A DNA stretch of 64,000 nucleotides from Sphingobium sp. Cam5-1 (GCF_015693305.1 NZ_CP065138.1:434001-498000); one strand, 5' to 3'; numbered from the stretch's first letter, positions 17,339 through 27,498 are shown. Notes: generated by a model not told the origin, from the sequence alone. Made by a program: numbers and translations.

Positions 17339-17691
17339 GGTGAAGCAGGCTGACGGCTCTGCGCCACTTTTTGCTGTTCGACAGCAATTTCACCGCGCCT
17401 GAAAGTAGACGCTCGAATTATGACTGGGTCTGGGACAGACCCGCCGTTAGGGCCAGCCGCAGCGAATGACCGCTCCTGTCCGAATCGGGCACTGACCGTG
17501 GGTGTCGGAAGTGCCGTCAACCTTCCGCAGAACGCCGTTTACGGTAGACGTTCTTGCCACCCCTGTTCAGGAACCCATCCAGGCTACTTCTATCATCGAG
17601 CTCTTTCGAGCACCTAGAAATACCTGGTCTGCGTGGCCGTCAGGCCTGCCGCGTTTGGCGACGCCAACCCCGGCAGGATCCGAAGCGGCAA
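17339..17691. other. Intergenic stretch, no gene seen
   Basis: This lies between the TraA remnant and the GH79 stop codon. A 7-bp hairpin (GGGTCTG at 17425-17431, CAGACCC at 17435-17441) has no T-run. It may be further debris of the same insertion. Confidence 0.35.
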
Positions 17692-19173
17692 TCAATCAGC
17701 CGCAACGACTTTGCTCAATCTGAAAATGGTGGCCGATGACCGCGCGATGTCGACGGTAGCAGCAGGGACGCTGCGGGAGGTGAGGTCCAGGCGGGCCTCA
17801 CGGCTGTCGAGGGACGGGCCGCTCAACGTGGCGACGCTCTGGTGGCGGGGCAGCGGCAGGCGGACGTCGGTGCTGACTTCCTTGTTAAGGATAGCGAGCA
17901 GCGTGCCCTGAGCCGTGTCGGCTGCATAAGCGACGACGTTGAGGCCCTGCGCGTCCAACTGGACGGTCCGCATGCGTGCGCCGCTGAACAGCCCGGCAAA
18001 CTTCATGCCCCAATAGACCGGCTGCGGCTGCACTTGCCCGTCCATATTGCCGATCGGCGTGTAGAAGGGGCGCGGGCGGGGCTGCGCGTCGGGCAGCATC
18101 TTTTCGCCCGCAAGGCCGCCGACCGAGTTGGCAACTGCAGGGCCAGCGCCGCCGTGCAGGTTCACGCTGGAATAGCCCAGCGACATGAGCTGGAGCATAT
18201 AATCAGCGGCCCAGAGCGCGGCGACATAGCTATCCGACACGCCCGGCTTGCCACCGTGGTAGGCGGTGTTGCCTTCCGTCATGCGGTAGGCAACGCCCAT
18301 CTTGCGCGCGGCGTCGCTGGTCAGCTTGCCTTCCTGAGCCTCCCGAGTCGAGCGCAGGAGGAGGCGGTCGGGCTTGATCCGCGGATCATTGGGACCGCCC
18401 TTGTAGAAATGATGCGACAATGCCTCGATCCGCGGCGGATTCTTGATCGAGGCCCAGCGGTCGGCGATGGCAGGCAACCAATCGAGCTTGTAAGCGACGT
18501 CGGGCAGGATGAAGCGGGCATCCGGGCTGACCGCCGTGATCGCATGGGCAGCGGCGAGCCATTCGGCGAGATAGGTGTCGGGACCCCAGGTCTTGGGATC
18601 GCGCAGGTGCGAGCTGAACACATCAACTTCGTTGCCAATGACGAACGCGACCAGCCGCTTGCCAAGCCGCCGTTGGACATAGGCTGCCTCGCGCGCCATG
18701 TCATGCGGCACGCCATTGCCAAGGTTAAGGCCATAAATGCACCGCCATCCGGTCGCATCCAGGAAGCCCTTGAGCGCATCGATGGCTGCTGGGGTGACGG
18801 CGTAGCTCAGGTCAGGGCGCGGCTGGCCCGGCTTGATCGGCCGTTCGATGCGCGGCGGCTGCGTGTCGCCGGGGCGCTCCTTCCACCAGGAAAATTCGCT
18901 GGTGTTGCCACCGATGCGCAGGATGCCAGCCGGCGTCAGGTCACGGAAAGCGCGGACCAGCGGGCGGTTGCGCGCGTTGAAGAAATCGGGCGTTTCAAGC
19001 TGCTGCGTCTCGTAGGACAGGCCGACGAAGTCGCGGGGCACCAGCGGTCCTTGCGCCGATCCATTGAGTGAGAGCGACAGGGTCGCCGGAGTTTCCGCAG
19101 CGCGCGCCGGGACGATCAGCGCCCCGGCCGCCGTCAATATTCCCGCGTTCAGAAAATTACGGCGGTCTATCAT
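17692..19173 (-). CDS. Exported GH79-like beta-glucuronidase
   Basis: A 493-aa protein. A Tat-type signal (DRRNFLNAGILTAAGALIVPARA) is followed by a clan GH-A barrel. The acid/base is Glu182 in FVIGNEVD and the nucleophile Glu300 in YRMTEGNT, the spacing expected of GH79. A C-terminal beta domain follows (about 400-493). GH79 enzymes release glucuronic or 4-O-methylglucuronic acid from xylan or arabinogalactan side chains. Here it probably acts in the periplasm. It is transcribed away from the dehydratase/ALDH pair but on the same strand. A related heparanase-like activity is possible. Confidence 0.8.
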   Translation of the reverse strand: MIDRRNFLNAGILTAAGALIVPARAAETPATLSLSLNGSAQGPLVPRDFVGLSYETQQLETPDFFNARNRPLVRAFRDLTPAGILRIGGNTSEFSWWKERPGDTQPPRIERPIKPGQPRPDLSYAVTPAAIDALKGFLDATGWRCIYGLNLGNGVPHDMAREAAYVQRRLGKRLVAFVIGNEVDVFSSHLRDPKTWGPDTYLAEWLAAAHAITAVSPDARFILPDVAYKLDWLPAIADRWASIKNPPRIEALSHHFYKGGPNDPRIKPDRLLLRSTREAQEGKLTSDAARKMGVAYRMTEGNTAYHGGKPGVSDSYVAALWAADYMLQLMSLGYSSVNLHGGAGPAVANSVGGLAGEKMLPDAQPRPRPFYTPIGNMDGQVQPQPVYWGMKFAGLFSGARMRTVQLDAQGLNVVAYAADTAQGTLLAILNKEVSTDVRLPLPRHQSVATLSGPSLDSREARLDLTSRSVPAATVDIARSSATIFRLSKVVAAD

Positions 19174-19483
19174 TGCTCGAACCTCTTGGATGATAATTAC
19201 CGGCGATCTACGTTTCTGCCGACTTTAAAGAAGCCAACAACGATGGGGCAGAGACAGTAAAGGTGCTTGGTCCCATACCTCGGCGCTGCCGAGAATGGCG
19301 GCTTTCTGTCGCCGTCAGGATTTCGGGCGCACCGCGCAGATCGACTTCGGCTGCGACGACCTAGGCGCTGTGCAACGCAACCGGAAAGAAGCGCGCCATG
19401 CTGGTAGGCGGCTTCCGCATGGTCCTGACCTGCTTGCGGCGCTCGCCGGTTTTCGTTCGCTCGGTTCAGCGCCATCGGATCGC
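19174..19483. other. Intergenic stretch, no gene supported
   Basis: About 310 nt upstream of the GH79 gene. Frames here are short and Arg-rich on both strands. The promoter for GH79 should lie here, but the shared ATGCAACG/GTTTACTT element is absent. Confidence 0.35.
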
Positions 19484-20461
19484 CTACAGCGGCTTCACCC
19501 TTGCAATCCCTTGGTCCGCTGCCCGGACCAAAGGATTGCGGACCGGCAAGCTGAAACAGTCGGCAGCCACTTCGAACAAGTCTCCGACCTTCGTCTGCAC
19601 CTTGTCGGTGAAGGAGAGGGTGGCTGTACCGAAGAAATGCACATGCACGTCGCCGGGCCGCCGGAACTGCGCATATTTGAAATGGTGATGTTCAAGATTG
19701 TGGATGCTGTGCGACATGTTGGCTTCACCGGACAGGAATGGCCGTTCCCACAGGGTTTCGCCGTCTCGCAAGATGCGGCTGACGCCACGAACATCGGCAG
19801 GCAAGTCGCCCAGCAGCAATTCCGGTCCCAAGGCCGCCTGCCGTAGCTTGCTATGCGCGAGCCATAGATAATTGACCCTTTCGGTCACATGATCTGAAAA
19901 TTCATTGCCGAGGGAAAAGCCGAGACGAAAGGGCGTGCCGTCCGGGCCGTTCAAATAGATGCCTGCAATCTCAGGCTCTTCGCCTCCATCACCGGCGAAG
20001 TGCGGCATGGCGAGCGGAGCGTCCGGCGATACGAGGATCGATCCGTCGCCCTTGTAGAACCATTCCGGCTGCACTCCTTCCTGGCCGTCACCGGGCTTGC
20101 CGCCCTCTTCGCCCATCAGGAACATGCGCATGCTGTCGGTGGCATACCCTGCGGCAGCCGCTTTGTGCATTTTGTCGCGGCCTTCGGCGGAACCAAGATG
20201 GGTGAGACCAGTCCCGCTGATCAGCAGATGCGCTGGATCCGGGTGGTCGATCGGGGCCAGAAGTCTGACGCCTTGCAGCGAAATTCGGCTCCCACGCAAC
20301 GCATTGGCCCGCTCCAGCAGCGTCTTGCGCCGTTCGATAGCGTCGAGAGCGAGGTCGCGAATGGATGAGACCCCCACCAGCTGGTGAGCGTCGCCCTGTG
20401 CGTCCAGTGCGGCGACGCCACGTCCGGCGTCATCGGCATATTGTATGAGTGAACGAATCAT
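19484..20461 (-). CDS. AraD1/GguC-type FAH-superfamily 2-keto-3-deoxy-pentonate dehydratase
   Basis: A 325-aa cytoplasmic enzyme of the fumarylacetoacetate hydrolase superfamily, AraD1 branch. The C-terminal FAH core shows the metal-site region (EPEIAGIYLNGPDGTPFRLG, GNEFSDH) and PGDVHVHFFGT. In non-phosphorylative pentose pathways such enzymes dehydrate 2-keto-3-deoxy-xylonate or -arabinonate to alpha-ketoglutarate semialdehyde, the substrate of the enzyme encoded just upstream. The start at 20461 gives a 4-nt ATGA overlap with that gene. Sugar specificity (D-xylose or L-arabinose) cannot be read from sequence. Confidence 0.8.
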   Translation of the reverse strand: MIRSLIQYADDAGRGVAALDAQGDAHQLVGVSSIRDLALDAIERRKTLLERANALRGSRISLQGVRLLAPIDHPDPAHLLISGTGLTHLGSAEGRDKMHKAAAAGYATDSMRMFLMGEEGGKPGDGQEGVQPEWFYKGDGSILVSPDAPLAMPHFAGDGGEEPEIAGIYLNGPDGTPFRLGFSLGNEFSDHVTERVNYLWLAHSKLRQAALGPELLLGDLPADVRGVSRILRDGETLWERPFLSGEANMSHSIHNLEHHHFKYAQFRRPGDVHVHFFGTATLSFTDKVQTKVGDLFEVAADCFSLPVRNPLVRAADQGIARVKPL

Positions 20462-22023
20462 GCGGGCTCTCTTTCGCCATCGATCCGGCGAGGAAGTTTC
20501 CATGGGTTGTCATGCTTCACCGGTACAGGCAGCAGCTCGTCGGGAATGTCCTGATAGCAGACCGGCCGCAGGAAGCGCGCCATGGCCAGGGTGCCGACGG
20601 AGGTGGAGCGTCCGTCTGTGGTTGCCGGAAAGGGCCCGCCATGAACCATCGCCCAAGTCACTTCCACGCCGGTTGGCCATCCATTGGCAAGGATCCGTCC
20701 GGCTTTTCCCTGGAGCAAGGGCAGTATCCGGGAGGCGGTAGGCTCATCTTCGGGGTCGAGGTGGATGGTGGCCGTCAGCTGCCCCTCCAGCCCTCCGATT
20801 GCTCGCGCCATCGCGTCTATATCCTTGCAGCGGACCACCACTGATGATGCACCGAACACCTCCTCCCGCAGGGAGGCGTCGCTGGCGAAAGCTTCCGCAC
20901 TGGCGGCAAACAGCGCTGCGCTGCCGCAGGTGGAGTGTGCGGGACCGACAGCGAGCAAATCTGCATTGGGATTGGCGCGCAATGCGGCGACACCCTTGGT
21001 AAAGGCGAGGTGGATGCCGGCCGTCAGCATCACTTGAGGCGAAGCCGCTGTCACAGCGCCTGTCGCAGCGGCGAAGAAGCGGTCGAGGTCCGGACCGTCC
21101 ATGGCGATTACGATACCGGGGTTGGTGCAGAACTGCCCAGCCCCGAGCGTCAACGACGTTACAAAGTCCCTTGCCAGGTCTTCCGCCCGCGCGTTCAGCG
21201 CATGGGGCATGAGGATGACAGGGTTGATTGCGCTCATTTCCGCATAAACCGGAATGGGTTCTTCCCGCGTTGCAGCGATGGCTGCAAGAGCCAGTCCCCC
21301 CGCGCGCGATCCAGTGAAGCCGACTGCCTTGATGCGCGGATCGGCCACCAGCGCGCCACCCAGCTCATTGCTCGCGCCTGGGAGGTAGGAGAAAATGCCC
21401 GGATGCAGATCGCAGGCGGCGACCGCACGGCCGATCGCGCGCGCCACCAGCTCGCCCGTGGCGGGGTGGGCCGGGTGGCCCTTCACGACGACGGGGCACC
21501 CGGCTGCGAAGGCGGAAGCCGTGTCGCCCCCCGCAACAGAAAAAGCGAGAGGGAAATTCGATGCGCCGAAAACAGCCACGGGGCCGAGTGGTACATTCAT
21601 GCGGCGCAGATCAGGCCGCGGGGGCGTGCGGTCAGGCATTGCAGGATCGATCGTGATGTCGAGCCAGAGACCGGCGCGGACTTCCGACGCGAAAAGGCGC
21701 AACTGGTTTATCGTGCGCGCCCGTTCGCCTTCAAGCCGGGGCCGTGGCAATCCGCTTTCGACCATGACATTGGCGATCAGATCGTCGCCAATGGCTTCAA
21801 TCTCATACGCGACAGCTTCCAGAAAACTGGCGCGAGCCTCTGGACTGAGCGTGGCAAAGCTTTCCGCCGCGCTTGCGGCTAGCAAGCACGCGTCTGCTAC
21901 ATCTTCATTCCCCGCAGTGGAGAAATATTGTGGGCCGGCATCGCCATTCGTCGCGTCAAACCCTGTGAATTTGGGCGCCCGCTGACGTGCCTCTCTGCCA
22001 ATTAAAATGCTGCCATCAATCAC
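20458..22023 (-). CDS. Alpha-ketoglutarate-semialdehyde dehydrogenase (ALDH superfamily)
   Basis: A 521-aa aldehyde dehydrogenase. The catalytic Cys lies in GAGQFCTNPG and the general-base Glu in PVYAEMSAINPV; VFGASNFPLAFS and GFTGSRAGG are the cofactor-site motifs of the KGSADH subgroup. It oxidises the semialdehyde to alpha-ketoglutarate. A GTG at 22023 is preferred: GGGAG lies 9 nt upstream and IDGSILIG is the usual beginning. The in-frame extension to 22305 (94 residues) has no family character. It is coupled by a 4-nt overlap to the dehydratase. No pentose dehydrogenase or lactonase is in the window. Confidence 0.85.
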   Translation of the reverse strand: MIDGSILIGREARQRAPKFTGFDATNGDAGPQYFSTAGNEDVADACLLAASAAESFATLSPEARASFLEAVAYEIEAIGDDLIANVMVESGLPRPRLEGERARTINQLRLFASEVRAGLWLDITIDPAMPDRTPPRPDLRRMNVPLGPVAVFGASNFPLAFSVAGGDTASAFAAGCPVVVKGHPAHPATGELVARAIGRAVAACDLHPGIFSYLPGASNELGGALVADPRIKAVGFTGSRAGGLALAAIAATREEPIPVYAEMSAINPVILMPHALNARAEDLARDFVTSLTLGAGQFCTNPGIVIAMDGPDLDRFFAAATGAVTAASPQVMLTAGIHLAFTKGVAALRANPNADLLAVGPAHSTCGSAALFAASAEAFASDASLREEVFGASSVVVRCKDIDAMARAIGGLEGQLTATIHLDPEDEPTASRILPLLQGKAGRILANGWPTGVEVTWAMVHGGPFPATTDGRSTSVGTLAMARFLRPVCYQDIPDELLPVPVKHDNPWKLPRRIDGEREPA

Positions 22024-22370
22024 GAAGGAAAACTCCCGATCATCGAAATTTTCAGAACTATGCGGGCCATTTTGCCCCTGCGACCAACGGGGGTGCAGAG
22101 TCTCTTCGATCTCTCCGAGCCGAGCGCGACACCGCAGGATGAAACTTGGGCAAAGGAAATCATGGGGCTCGCTAAGCTGTGTGGCTCGTTCGTCTGATTG
22201 GCGAAGCCGAGCATTACCAAACTCATGAAGGCAGATATACTCATACAAGTAAAACATCAACCGCAAGCGGCGCTCGGGTAGGGTGAAGGTCGAAGTGACC
22301 CACACCGGCGGGATGAACGACGACGAGGGGGTAGAGATCGCGAACGCAGGCCGCGGCCGATCTGCGCAAA

Positions 22371-22391
22371 ATGCAACGATGTGGTTTACTT
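22371..22391 (+). promoter_or_regulatory. Shared element ATGCAACG-N5-GTTTACTT upstream of GH35
   Basis: ATGCAACG (22371-22378), spacer ATGTG, GTTTACTT (22384-22391). A TATAAC -10-like hexamer follows at 22407, 16 nt after TTTACT. Identical flanking blocks occur at 44054 and 49273 before the two GH3 genes. The ATG inside the element is not a start codon. Confidence 0.7.
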
Positions 22392-22436
22392 ATTAGGCAG
22401 GGGACGTATAACGGTCGACGATTGATAGGAGATCAT

Positions 22437-24041
22437 GTGCGCCACTCTATTCGCTTCATGACGCTAATGCTTTGCAGCGTCGCTGCGGCTGCGTCGGCTC
22501 ATGCAGGTGAGCTGCCGCGTCTGCGCACGGAAGATGGGCGGCATGCGTTGCTGGTGGATGGCAAGCCCTATCTGATGCTGGGCGCCCAGGTGCATAATTC
22601 CAGCAATTATCCCTCGGTACTGCCTCAGGTGTGGCCGGTGATGCAGGCGCTGAGCGCCAATACGATCGAAATTCCGGTCGCCTGGGAACAGTTTGAGCCT
22701 ACCGAGGGCAGGTTCGACTATAGCTGGGTCGATACGCTGCTCGCCCAGGCGCGCAAAAATGACATGCGCGTTGTGCTGCTATGGTTCGGAAGCTGGAAAA
22801 ACGGCGATTCAACCTATACGCCGGAATGGGTGAAAAGCGACACGAAGCGCTTCCCCCGTCTGCAGAAGCGGGACGGCCGCCCCACGACCACGCTTTCCCC
22901 GCTTGGTGAGGCGACACTTGCTGCCGACCGCAAGGCCTTTGTCGCGCTGATGCGGCATTTGCGCGAGGTCGATCGCGAGCACACCGTCATCATGGTCCAG
23001 GTTGAAAATGAGATCGGGAGCCACGGCGTTGCTCGCGATTATTCGCCTGCAGCCGAGCGGCTTTTCGCGCAGCAGGTGCCCGAAGACATCCGCCGCGCAT
23101 CAGGAAAGCAGTCGGGGACATGGGCGGAGGTGTTCGGCAAGGAGGCGGACCAGGCATTCGCCGCCTGGACCTATGCGCGGTTCGTGCAGGAAGTTGCTGT
23201 GGCTGGCAAGGCTGAGAAGAACTTGCCCCTCTACACCAACGCCGCGGTCTTTGACGCGACGGGCACTGCCATGGCCGCCCAGGTTGCGAGCGGCGGCCCC
23301 AATTGGAATGTGCTGCCAATCTGGAAGACGGCTGCGCCTGCGCTGGATCTCATCGGACCTGATCTCTATCTGCCGCTTGAAAAGACCTATCTGGGCCTGC
23401 TGGATCGCTATGCGCGCCCAGACAATGCGCTGTTTGTCCCCGAGACGAGCAACGCAATCTGGGCTGTTCGTTTCTTTTGGGCCGCGTTGGGGCGCGGGGC
23501 TATCGGCTGGGCGCCATTTGGAATGGATGCGACGAGCTACTCCAATTACCCGCTCGGCGCGCGAAAGTTGGACCCTGCCACAATCGAGGCATTCGCCGCC
23601 CCTTACCGCCTGTTCCGGCCTATCGCGCGCGACTGGGCTGCGATCGCCAGCAAGCACCCGACCTGGGGCACCGCCAAGAACAGCGCGGGTGAGGACTCGA
23701 CCTCCATGGGCAGCTGGAAGATTTCCGTCACCTATGGGCGCAACAATTTCGACATTCCCTGGCCGGGCATGGAGCCGCCGCCTTGGGCGAAGGAGCCTGT
23801 CGGTGGCGGTGTTGTCGCTCAACTCGGCCCCAATGAATTCCTGGTTGCCGGACAATATAGTCGCTTTCAGTTCATGCCCGTCGATCCGGCCGTGAACGGG
23901 CAGATCATGAGCGCGGAGGAGGGGACGTTCATCGATGGCCGCTGGCAAGCAAGCCGCCGCTGGAACGGTGATCAAATCTCCTACGGCTTCAACTTCAACG
24001 AACAACCTGCGCTGCTTCGCGTAAAGCTTTCAACCTACTAG
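22437..24041 (+). CDS. Exported GH35 beta-galactosidase-like hydrolase with DUF5597 C-terminus
   Basis: A 534-aa protein with a signal peptide (residues 1-23, ending AHA). A (beta/alpha)8 catalytic domain follows, with acid/base Glu192 in QVENEIG and nucleophile Glu336 in VPETSNA. The C-terminal beta domain of DUF5597 type contains SWKISVTYGR and FIDGRWQASRRWNGDQ. It releases terminal beta-galactose, or possibly another sugar, from plant glycans in the periplasm. The GTG at 22437 has AGGAG 7 nt upstream; the longer frame from 22371 starts inside the regulatory element. It begins a plus-strand run with GH43, GH39 and GH106. Confidence 0.85.
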   Translation: MRHSIRFMTLMLCSVAAAASAHAGELPRLRTEDGRHALLVDGKPYLMLGAQVHNSSNYPSVLPQVWPVMQALSANTIEIPVAWEQFEPTEGRFDYSWVDTLLAQARKNDMRVVLLWFGSWKNGDSTYTPEWVKSDTKRFPRLQKRDGRPTTTLSPLGEATLAADRKAFVALMRHLREVDREHTVIMVQVENEIGSHGVARDYSPAAERLFAQQVPEDIRRASGKQSGTWAEVFGKEADQAFAAWTYARFVQEVAVAGKAEKNLPLYTNAAVFDATGTAMAAQVASGGPNWNVLPIWKTAAPALDLIGPDLYLPLEKTYLGLLDRYARPDNALFVPETSNAIWAVRFFWAALGRGAIGWAPFGMDATSYSNYPLGARKLDPATIEAFAAPYRLFRPIARDWAAIASKHPTWGTAKNSAGEDSTSMGSWKISVTYGRNNFDIPWPGMEPPPWAKEPVGGGVVAQLGPNEFLVAGQYSRFQFMPVDPAVNGQIMSAEEGTFIDGRWQASRRWNGDQISYGFNFNEQPALLRVKLSTY

Positions 24042-24138
24042 GTTTCTGGATCAGCCCTGGCGGTGCGCAAAGCGCGCAAAATACAAACTGTTTCTAATCA
24101 CGACTAAGTCGTCGAAATTTGAGGGGGTCTGCAGGAAC

Positions 24139-25929
24139 ATGGCAAATGACGTGGTCAGGATGATTTTAGGTCCCTGTTCCAGCGCTCGACCTGGACTGTC
24201 TCGGGTCGCCTGCCTGATGGCCACTGGCGCGATGTTGTTTTCCATGCACCCGCTGCAAGCGGCTGGCGCTGACCGATTTGCGACTTATGCGAACCCGGTC
24301 GATCTACCCTACCGCTACCAGGCGCCTTCGCCCTTTCGCCCGCTTCAGCCGCGGCCCAAGGAATCCTTCCGGGAAGCTGCAGATCCCACGATTGTCTTGT
24401 TCAAGGGCCGCTACTGGCTTTTCGCTTCGCACTCGAGCGGCTACTGGCATTCGACGGACCTTCTTCGATGGCAGTTCGTCCAGCCGACAGGTTACGCTGT
24501 TGACAAATTTGCTCCGACCGTCGTGGTCATCAACGACAAGCTGTATCTCGCCACCAGCGAGGATACCCCGCATATCTGGGTGACCGACGATCCAATGAGC
24601 GGAAAATGGCGCGTGGCGGCAGACATCAGCCCCGGCTATCAGGACCCTGCCCTATTTCTGGACGATGATGGACGGCTCTATCTTTACCACGGCTTGGCAT
24701 CCAAGGGGCCGCTCCATGCTGAGGAGCTTGATCCCAAGACGTTTCAGCCGATCGCGAAGGTGGACATCCCCCAGTCGCGCAATCCGGACGAACGGGGCTG
24801 GGAAGTTCCCGGTGACAGGAACGAGAAGTTTAAAGGCATGACCTTCGTCGAGGGCGCCTGGATGACGAAGCGCAAGGGGCGCTACTATCTTGAATATTCA
24901 GCCCCTGGCACGGAGTTCAAGACTTATGCCAACGGGATGCTGGTGTCGGAAAAGCCGTTAGGGCCGTTCGTCTATCAGGATTATAGTCCGTTCGCGTTCA
25001 AGCCGACCGGCTTCATTACAGGAGCAGGCCATGGATCGACCTTCCAGGGGAAGGATGGGCAGTGGTGGCATGCGGGAACGATGACGATTTCCCAACGACA
25101 TATTTTCGAGCGGCGTTTGGGGCTGTTTCCGACGAGCTTCTCGCGATCGGGTGAAGTTATCGCAGACACCTATCTGGCCGATTACCCGCGCTACATCGGG
25201 GGGAGCCGCAAACTTACGGGATGGATGCTGCTCTCGCGGCTGAAAAGCGTAAGCGCCTCTTCGACGCTGGACGGATATTCTGCGAAAGACGCGGTCGATG
25301 AGGATGTGCGGAGTTGGTGGTCAGCCAAGACCGGCGGGGCAGGCGAATGGTTTCAGGTAGATCTCGGCGCGCCCAAGCGGATCGAGGCGGTGCAGATCAA
25401 CTTCGCCGATCAGGACGCCAAAGCGCTGGGGGTCAGTGCGGACGTCTATAATTATATCCTCGAACTCTCACTGGATGGCCGGACATGGAAGGCCGCAGTC
25501 GATCGCTCGCAAAACGGCGTCGATGCTCCCCATGACTATGAGGTCCTCCCCAAGCCAGAGCGCGCTCGCTTTGTCCGTTTGCGCAACATCCATTCGCCTG
25601 ATGGGGGGAAATTTTCGCTCTCGGATCTGCGGGTCTTCGGCAATGGTGGAGGCGTAAAGCCCGCCAAGGTGCGCCGCGCGTCTCTTCGCCGGGACGGCGA
25701 TGACGGGCGCAGCGCAGTGATCAACTGGGCACCGGCAAAGGGGGCCGAATTCTACGTCGTGCGGCTTGGGGTCCGCCCCGACCTGCTGAACCAGAATTAC
25801 CAGGTTTATGATGGAAAGACGTCGATCACCGTAGCGAGCCTCAACATTGGGAAAGGCTACTGCGTCACGATCGATGCGGTGAACGAAAATGGCATCACCC
25901 GCGGGGGGAGGCCTGCCTGTTCACGATGA
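24139..25929 (+). CDS. Exported GH43 hydrolase with discoidin (F5/8C) domain
   Basis: A 596-aa protein. An N-terminal signal region (to about residue 43, LQAAG) precedes a five-bladed GH43 propeller (about 75-350) with EAADPTIVLFKGRYWLF, which carries the first catalytic Asp. SPGYQDPALFLDDDG carries the pKa-modulating Asp and KGMTFVEGAWM the acid Glu. An F5/8-type C carbohydrate-binding domain covers about 380-505 (SASSTLDGYSAKDAVDED ... RFVRLRNIHSP), followed by an FN3-like end (INWAPAKGAEFYVVRLG). GH43 enzymes cleave arabinofuranosides, xylosides or galactans; subfamily specificity is not readable here. It lies 97 nt after GH35 and 57 nt before GH39. Confidence 0.85.
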   Translation: MANDVVRMILGPCSSARPGLSRVACLMATGAMLFSMHPLQAAGADRFATYANPVDLPYRYQAPSPFRPLQPRPKESFREAADPTIVLFKGRYWLFASHSSGYWHSTDLLRWQFVQPTGYAVDKFAPTVVVINDKLYLATSEDTPHIWVTDDPMSGKWRVAADISPGYQDPALFLDDDGRLYLYHGLASKGPLHAEELDPKTFQPIAKVDIPQSRNPDERGWEVPGDRNEKFKGMTFVEGAWMTKRKGRYYLEYSAPGTEFKTYANGMLVSEKPLGPFVYQDYSPFAFKPTGFITGAGHGSTFQGKDGQWWHAGTMTISQRHIFERRLGLFPTSFSRSGEVIADTYLADYPRYIGGSRKLTGWMLLSRLKSVSASSTLDGYSAKDAVDEDVRSWWSAKTGGAGEWFQVDLGAPKRIEAVQINFADQDAKALGVSADVYNYILELSLDGRTWKAAVDRSQNGVDAPHDYEVLPKPERARFVRLRNIHSPDGGKFSLSDLRVFGNGGGVKPAKVRRASLRRDGDDGRSAVINWAPAKGAEFYVVRLGVRPDLLNQNYQVYDGKTSITVASLNIGKGYCVTIDAVNENGITRGGRPACSR

Positions 25930-25986
25930 GCGGGCGTTCACACGCTCAAAATTCCCAATGTTACAGAAAAACAGGATAAAAGACCG

Positions 25987-27498
25987 ATGGATGAGATGCC
26001 TGTCTGGACACGCCGCCAGTTCACAGCCCTGAGTGGAGCGGTTGGCGCCGCCGCGTTGACTTCGCCAGCGTGGGCGGAGGAAGCGAGCCAGGTTGTCGAA
26101 ATAGATCTTCGGCGCGAAACAGGCAAGCTGGACCATATCTGGTCACGCGTCATGGGATCGGATCGTGCGGCGATCACGATGAGAGAACCATGGCGCAAGG
26201 ATCTCGAACGCTTCAAGAACGAAGCCGGTCTTAAACGCGTGCGTTTTCACGGAATTTTCAATGATGAAATGGGCGTGGGCGCGAACGGCAATTTCCAGAA
26301 CGTCAACGCCGTCTATGATGGCCTGCTGGACCGTGGCGTGCAGCCCTTCGTCGAACTGAGTTTCATGCCGCAGGCGTTGGCGAGCGGAACGAAGAAGTTC
26401 GGCTTCTACAGGGCTGATGTCAGCCCTCCGCGCTCGATGGAGAAATGGTCCGAACTGGTCGAGAAGTTTGTGCGGCATCTGGTACAGCGTTATGGCGCGT
26501 CGGAAGTGCGGCAATGGTATTTTGAAGCCTGGAATGAACCGAACCTGACGTCCTGGTTTTGGGGTGGAACGCAGGAGCAATATTTCGAGCTTTACAAGGC
26601 GAGCGCTCGCTCGGTTAAGGCTGTTGACCCGTCGATCAGGATCGGCGGCCCGGCGACCTCTGCTATCCAATGGATCCCTCAGTTTCTGGAATATTGCGAA
26701 AAGACTGGCACGCCGGTCGATTTCGTATCCACCCACATTTACCCTGGCGATGACCAGGCGATGATCTTTGGCAAGGCTGATCGATACCGGGAATATGACG
26801 TCGTGCCGGCGGGCGTGGCGCTCGCCCGCAAGCAGATCGATGCGACGCGGTTCAAGGGAGCCGAATTGTGGTTGAACGAATGGTCATCCGACAGCCCGGC
26901 CATGATCGCGCACGCCATTACGCAAAGCCTTCCTCACTGTCATGCCATGGGTCAATGGCAGATCAGCGGCGAATATGAGGAAAATATGGTCGCAAACTGG
27001 GTCTTCAAGGAAGGACAGAATGGTTGGGGAATGCTGGCCCGGGGCAGCGTCGCGAAACCTGAGTTCAACACCTATAAGTTGCTCAATCGCCTGAGTGACC
27101 GCAGACTTGCGGTAAAAGGACCCGCCCTGGCCTCGACAATGGACGGGGGAAAATTTGCCGCTCTGGTCTGGAATCTCGCCGATGTGCAGCAGGCGCCAGG
27201 CATCCCCGGCGCGAGCAGGGAGCGCAAGGTTACAGGTACGCGCAAAGCGATGCTCGTGAGGGTGCGCGGCGCGCAGGCGGGGCAGCGGGTACAGGTGAGT
27301 TATGTCGATCAGGAGCGCGGTTCCCCTTATCCTGCATGGCGCGCCATGGGGTCTCCGCAATATCCCACGCGAGAGCAGATGGACGCCATCCGCAAATCGG
27401 CGGAGTTGGCTGCGCCTGAATTGAAAACGCTCAATGGACGTGGCGAAATCATCCTGGATCTTCCGCCAGAAGGCGTAGCGCTGGTCGAGGCTGTCTGA
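25987..27498 (+). CDS. Exported GH39 glycoside hydrolase (paralogue 1)
   Basis: A 503-aa protein with a Tat-type signal (TRRQFTALSGAVGAAAL, cleaved near AWA). The GH39 barrel carries the acid/base at Glu184 in FEAWNEPNL and the nucleophile at Glu298 in LWLNEWSSD. The C-terminal beta part includes VSYVDQERGSPYPAW and ends DLPPEGVALVEAV. Family activities include beta-xylosidase, alpha-iduronidase and alpha-L-arabinofuranoside-releasing enzymes; beta-xylosidase is the default guess. It is strongly similar along its whole length to the GH39 at 46.6 kb. It sits between GH43 and GH106 in the same direction. Confidence 0.85.
   Translation: MDEMPVWTRRQFTALSGAVGAAALTSPAWAEEASQVVEIDLRRETGKLDHIWSRVMGSDRAAITMREPWRKDLERFKNEAGLKRVRFHGIFNDEMGVGANGNFQNVNAVYDGLLDRGVQPFVELSFMPQALASGTKKFGFYRADVSPPRSMEKWSELVEKFVRHLVQRYGASEVRQWYFEAWNEPNLTSWFWGGTQEQYFELYKASARSVKAVDPSIRIGGPATSAIQWIPQFLEYCEKTGTPVDFVSTHIYPGDDQAMIFGKADRYREYDVVPAGVALARKQIDATRFKGAELWLNEWSSDSPAMIAHAITQSLPHCHAMGQWQISGEYEENMVANWVFKEGQNGWGMLARGSVAKPEFNTYKLLNRLSDRRLAVKGPALASTMDGGKFAALVWNLADVQQAPGIPGASRERKVTGTRKAMLVRVRGAQAGQRVQVSYVDQERGSPYPAWRAMGSPQYPTREQMDAIRKSAELAAPELKTLNGRGEIILDLPPEGVALVEAV

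Noticed and set aside
17842..19071. A 409-codon plus-strand frame inside GH79
   Set aside because: His/Arg/Ala-rich antisense composition; GH79 catalytic residues are on the minus strand.
19295..19480. Possible transposase remnant in the gap upstream of GH79
   Set aside because: A GRTAQIDFG-like string superficially recalls an integrase core, but nothing around it continues the match and no inverted repeats were found.
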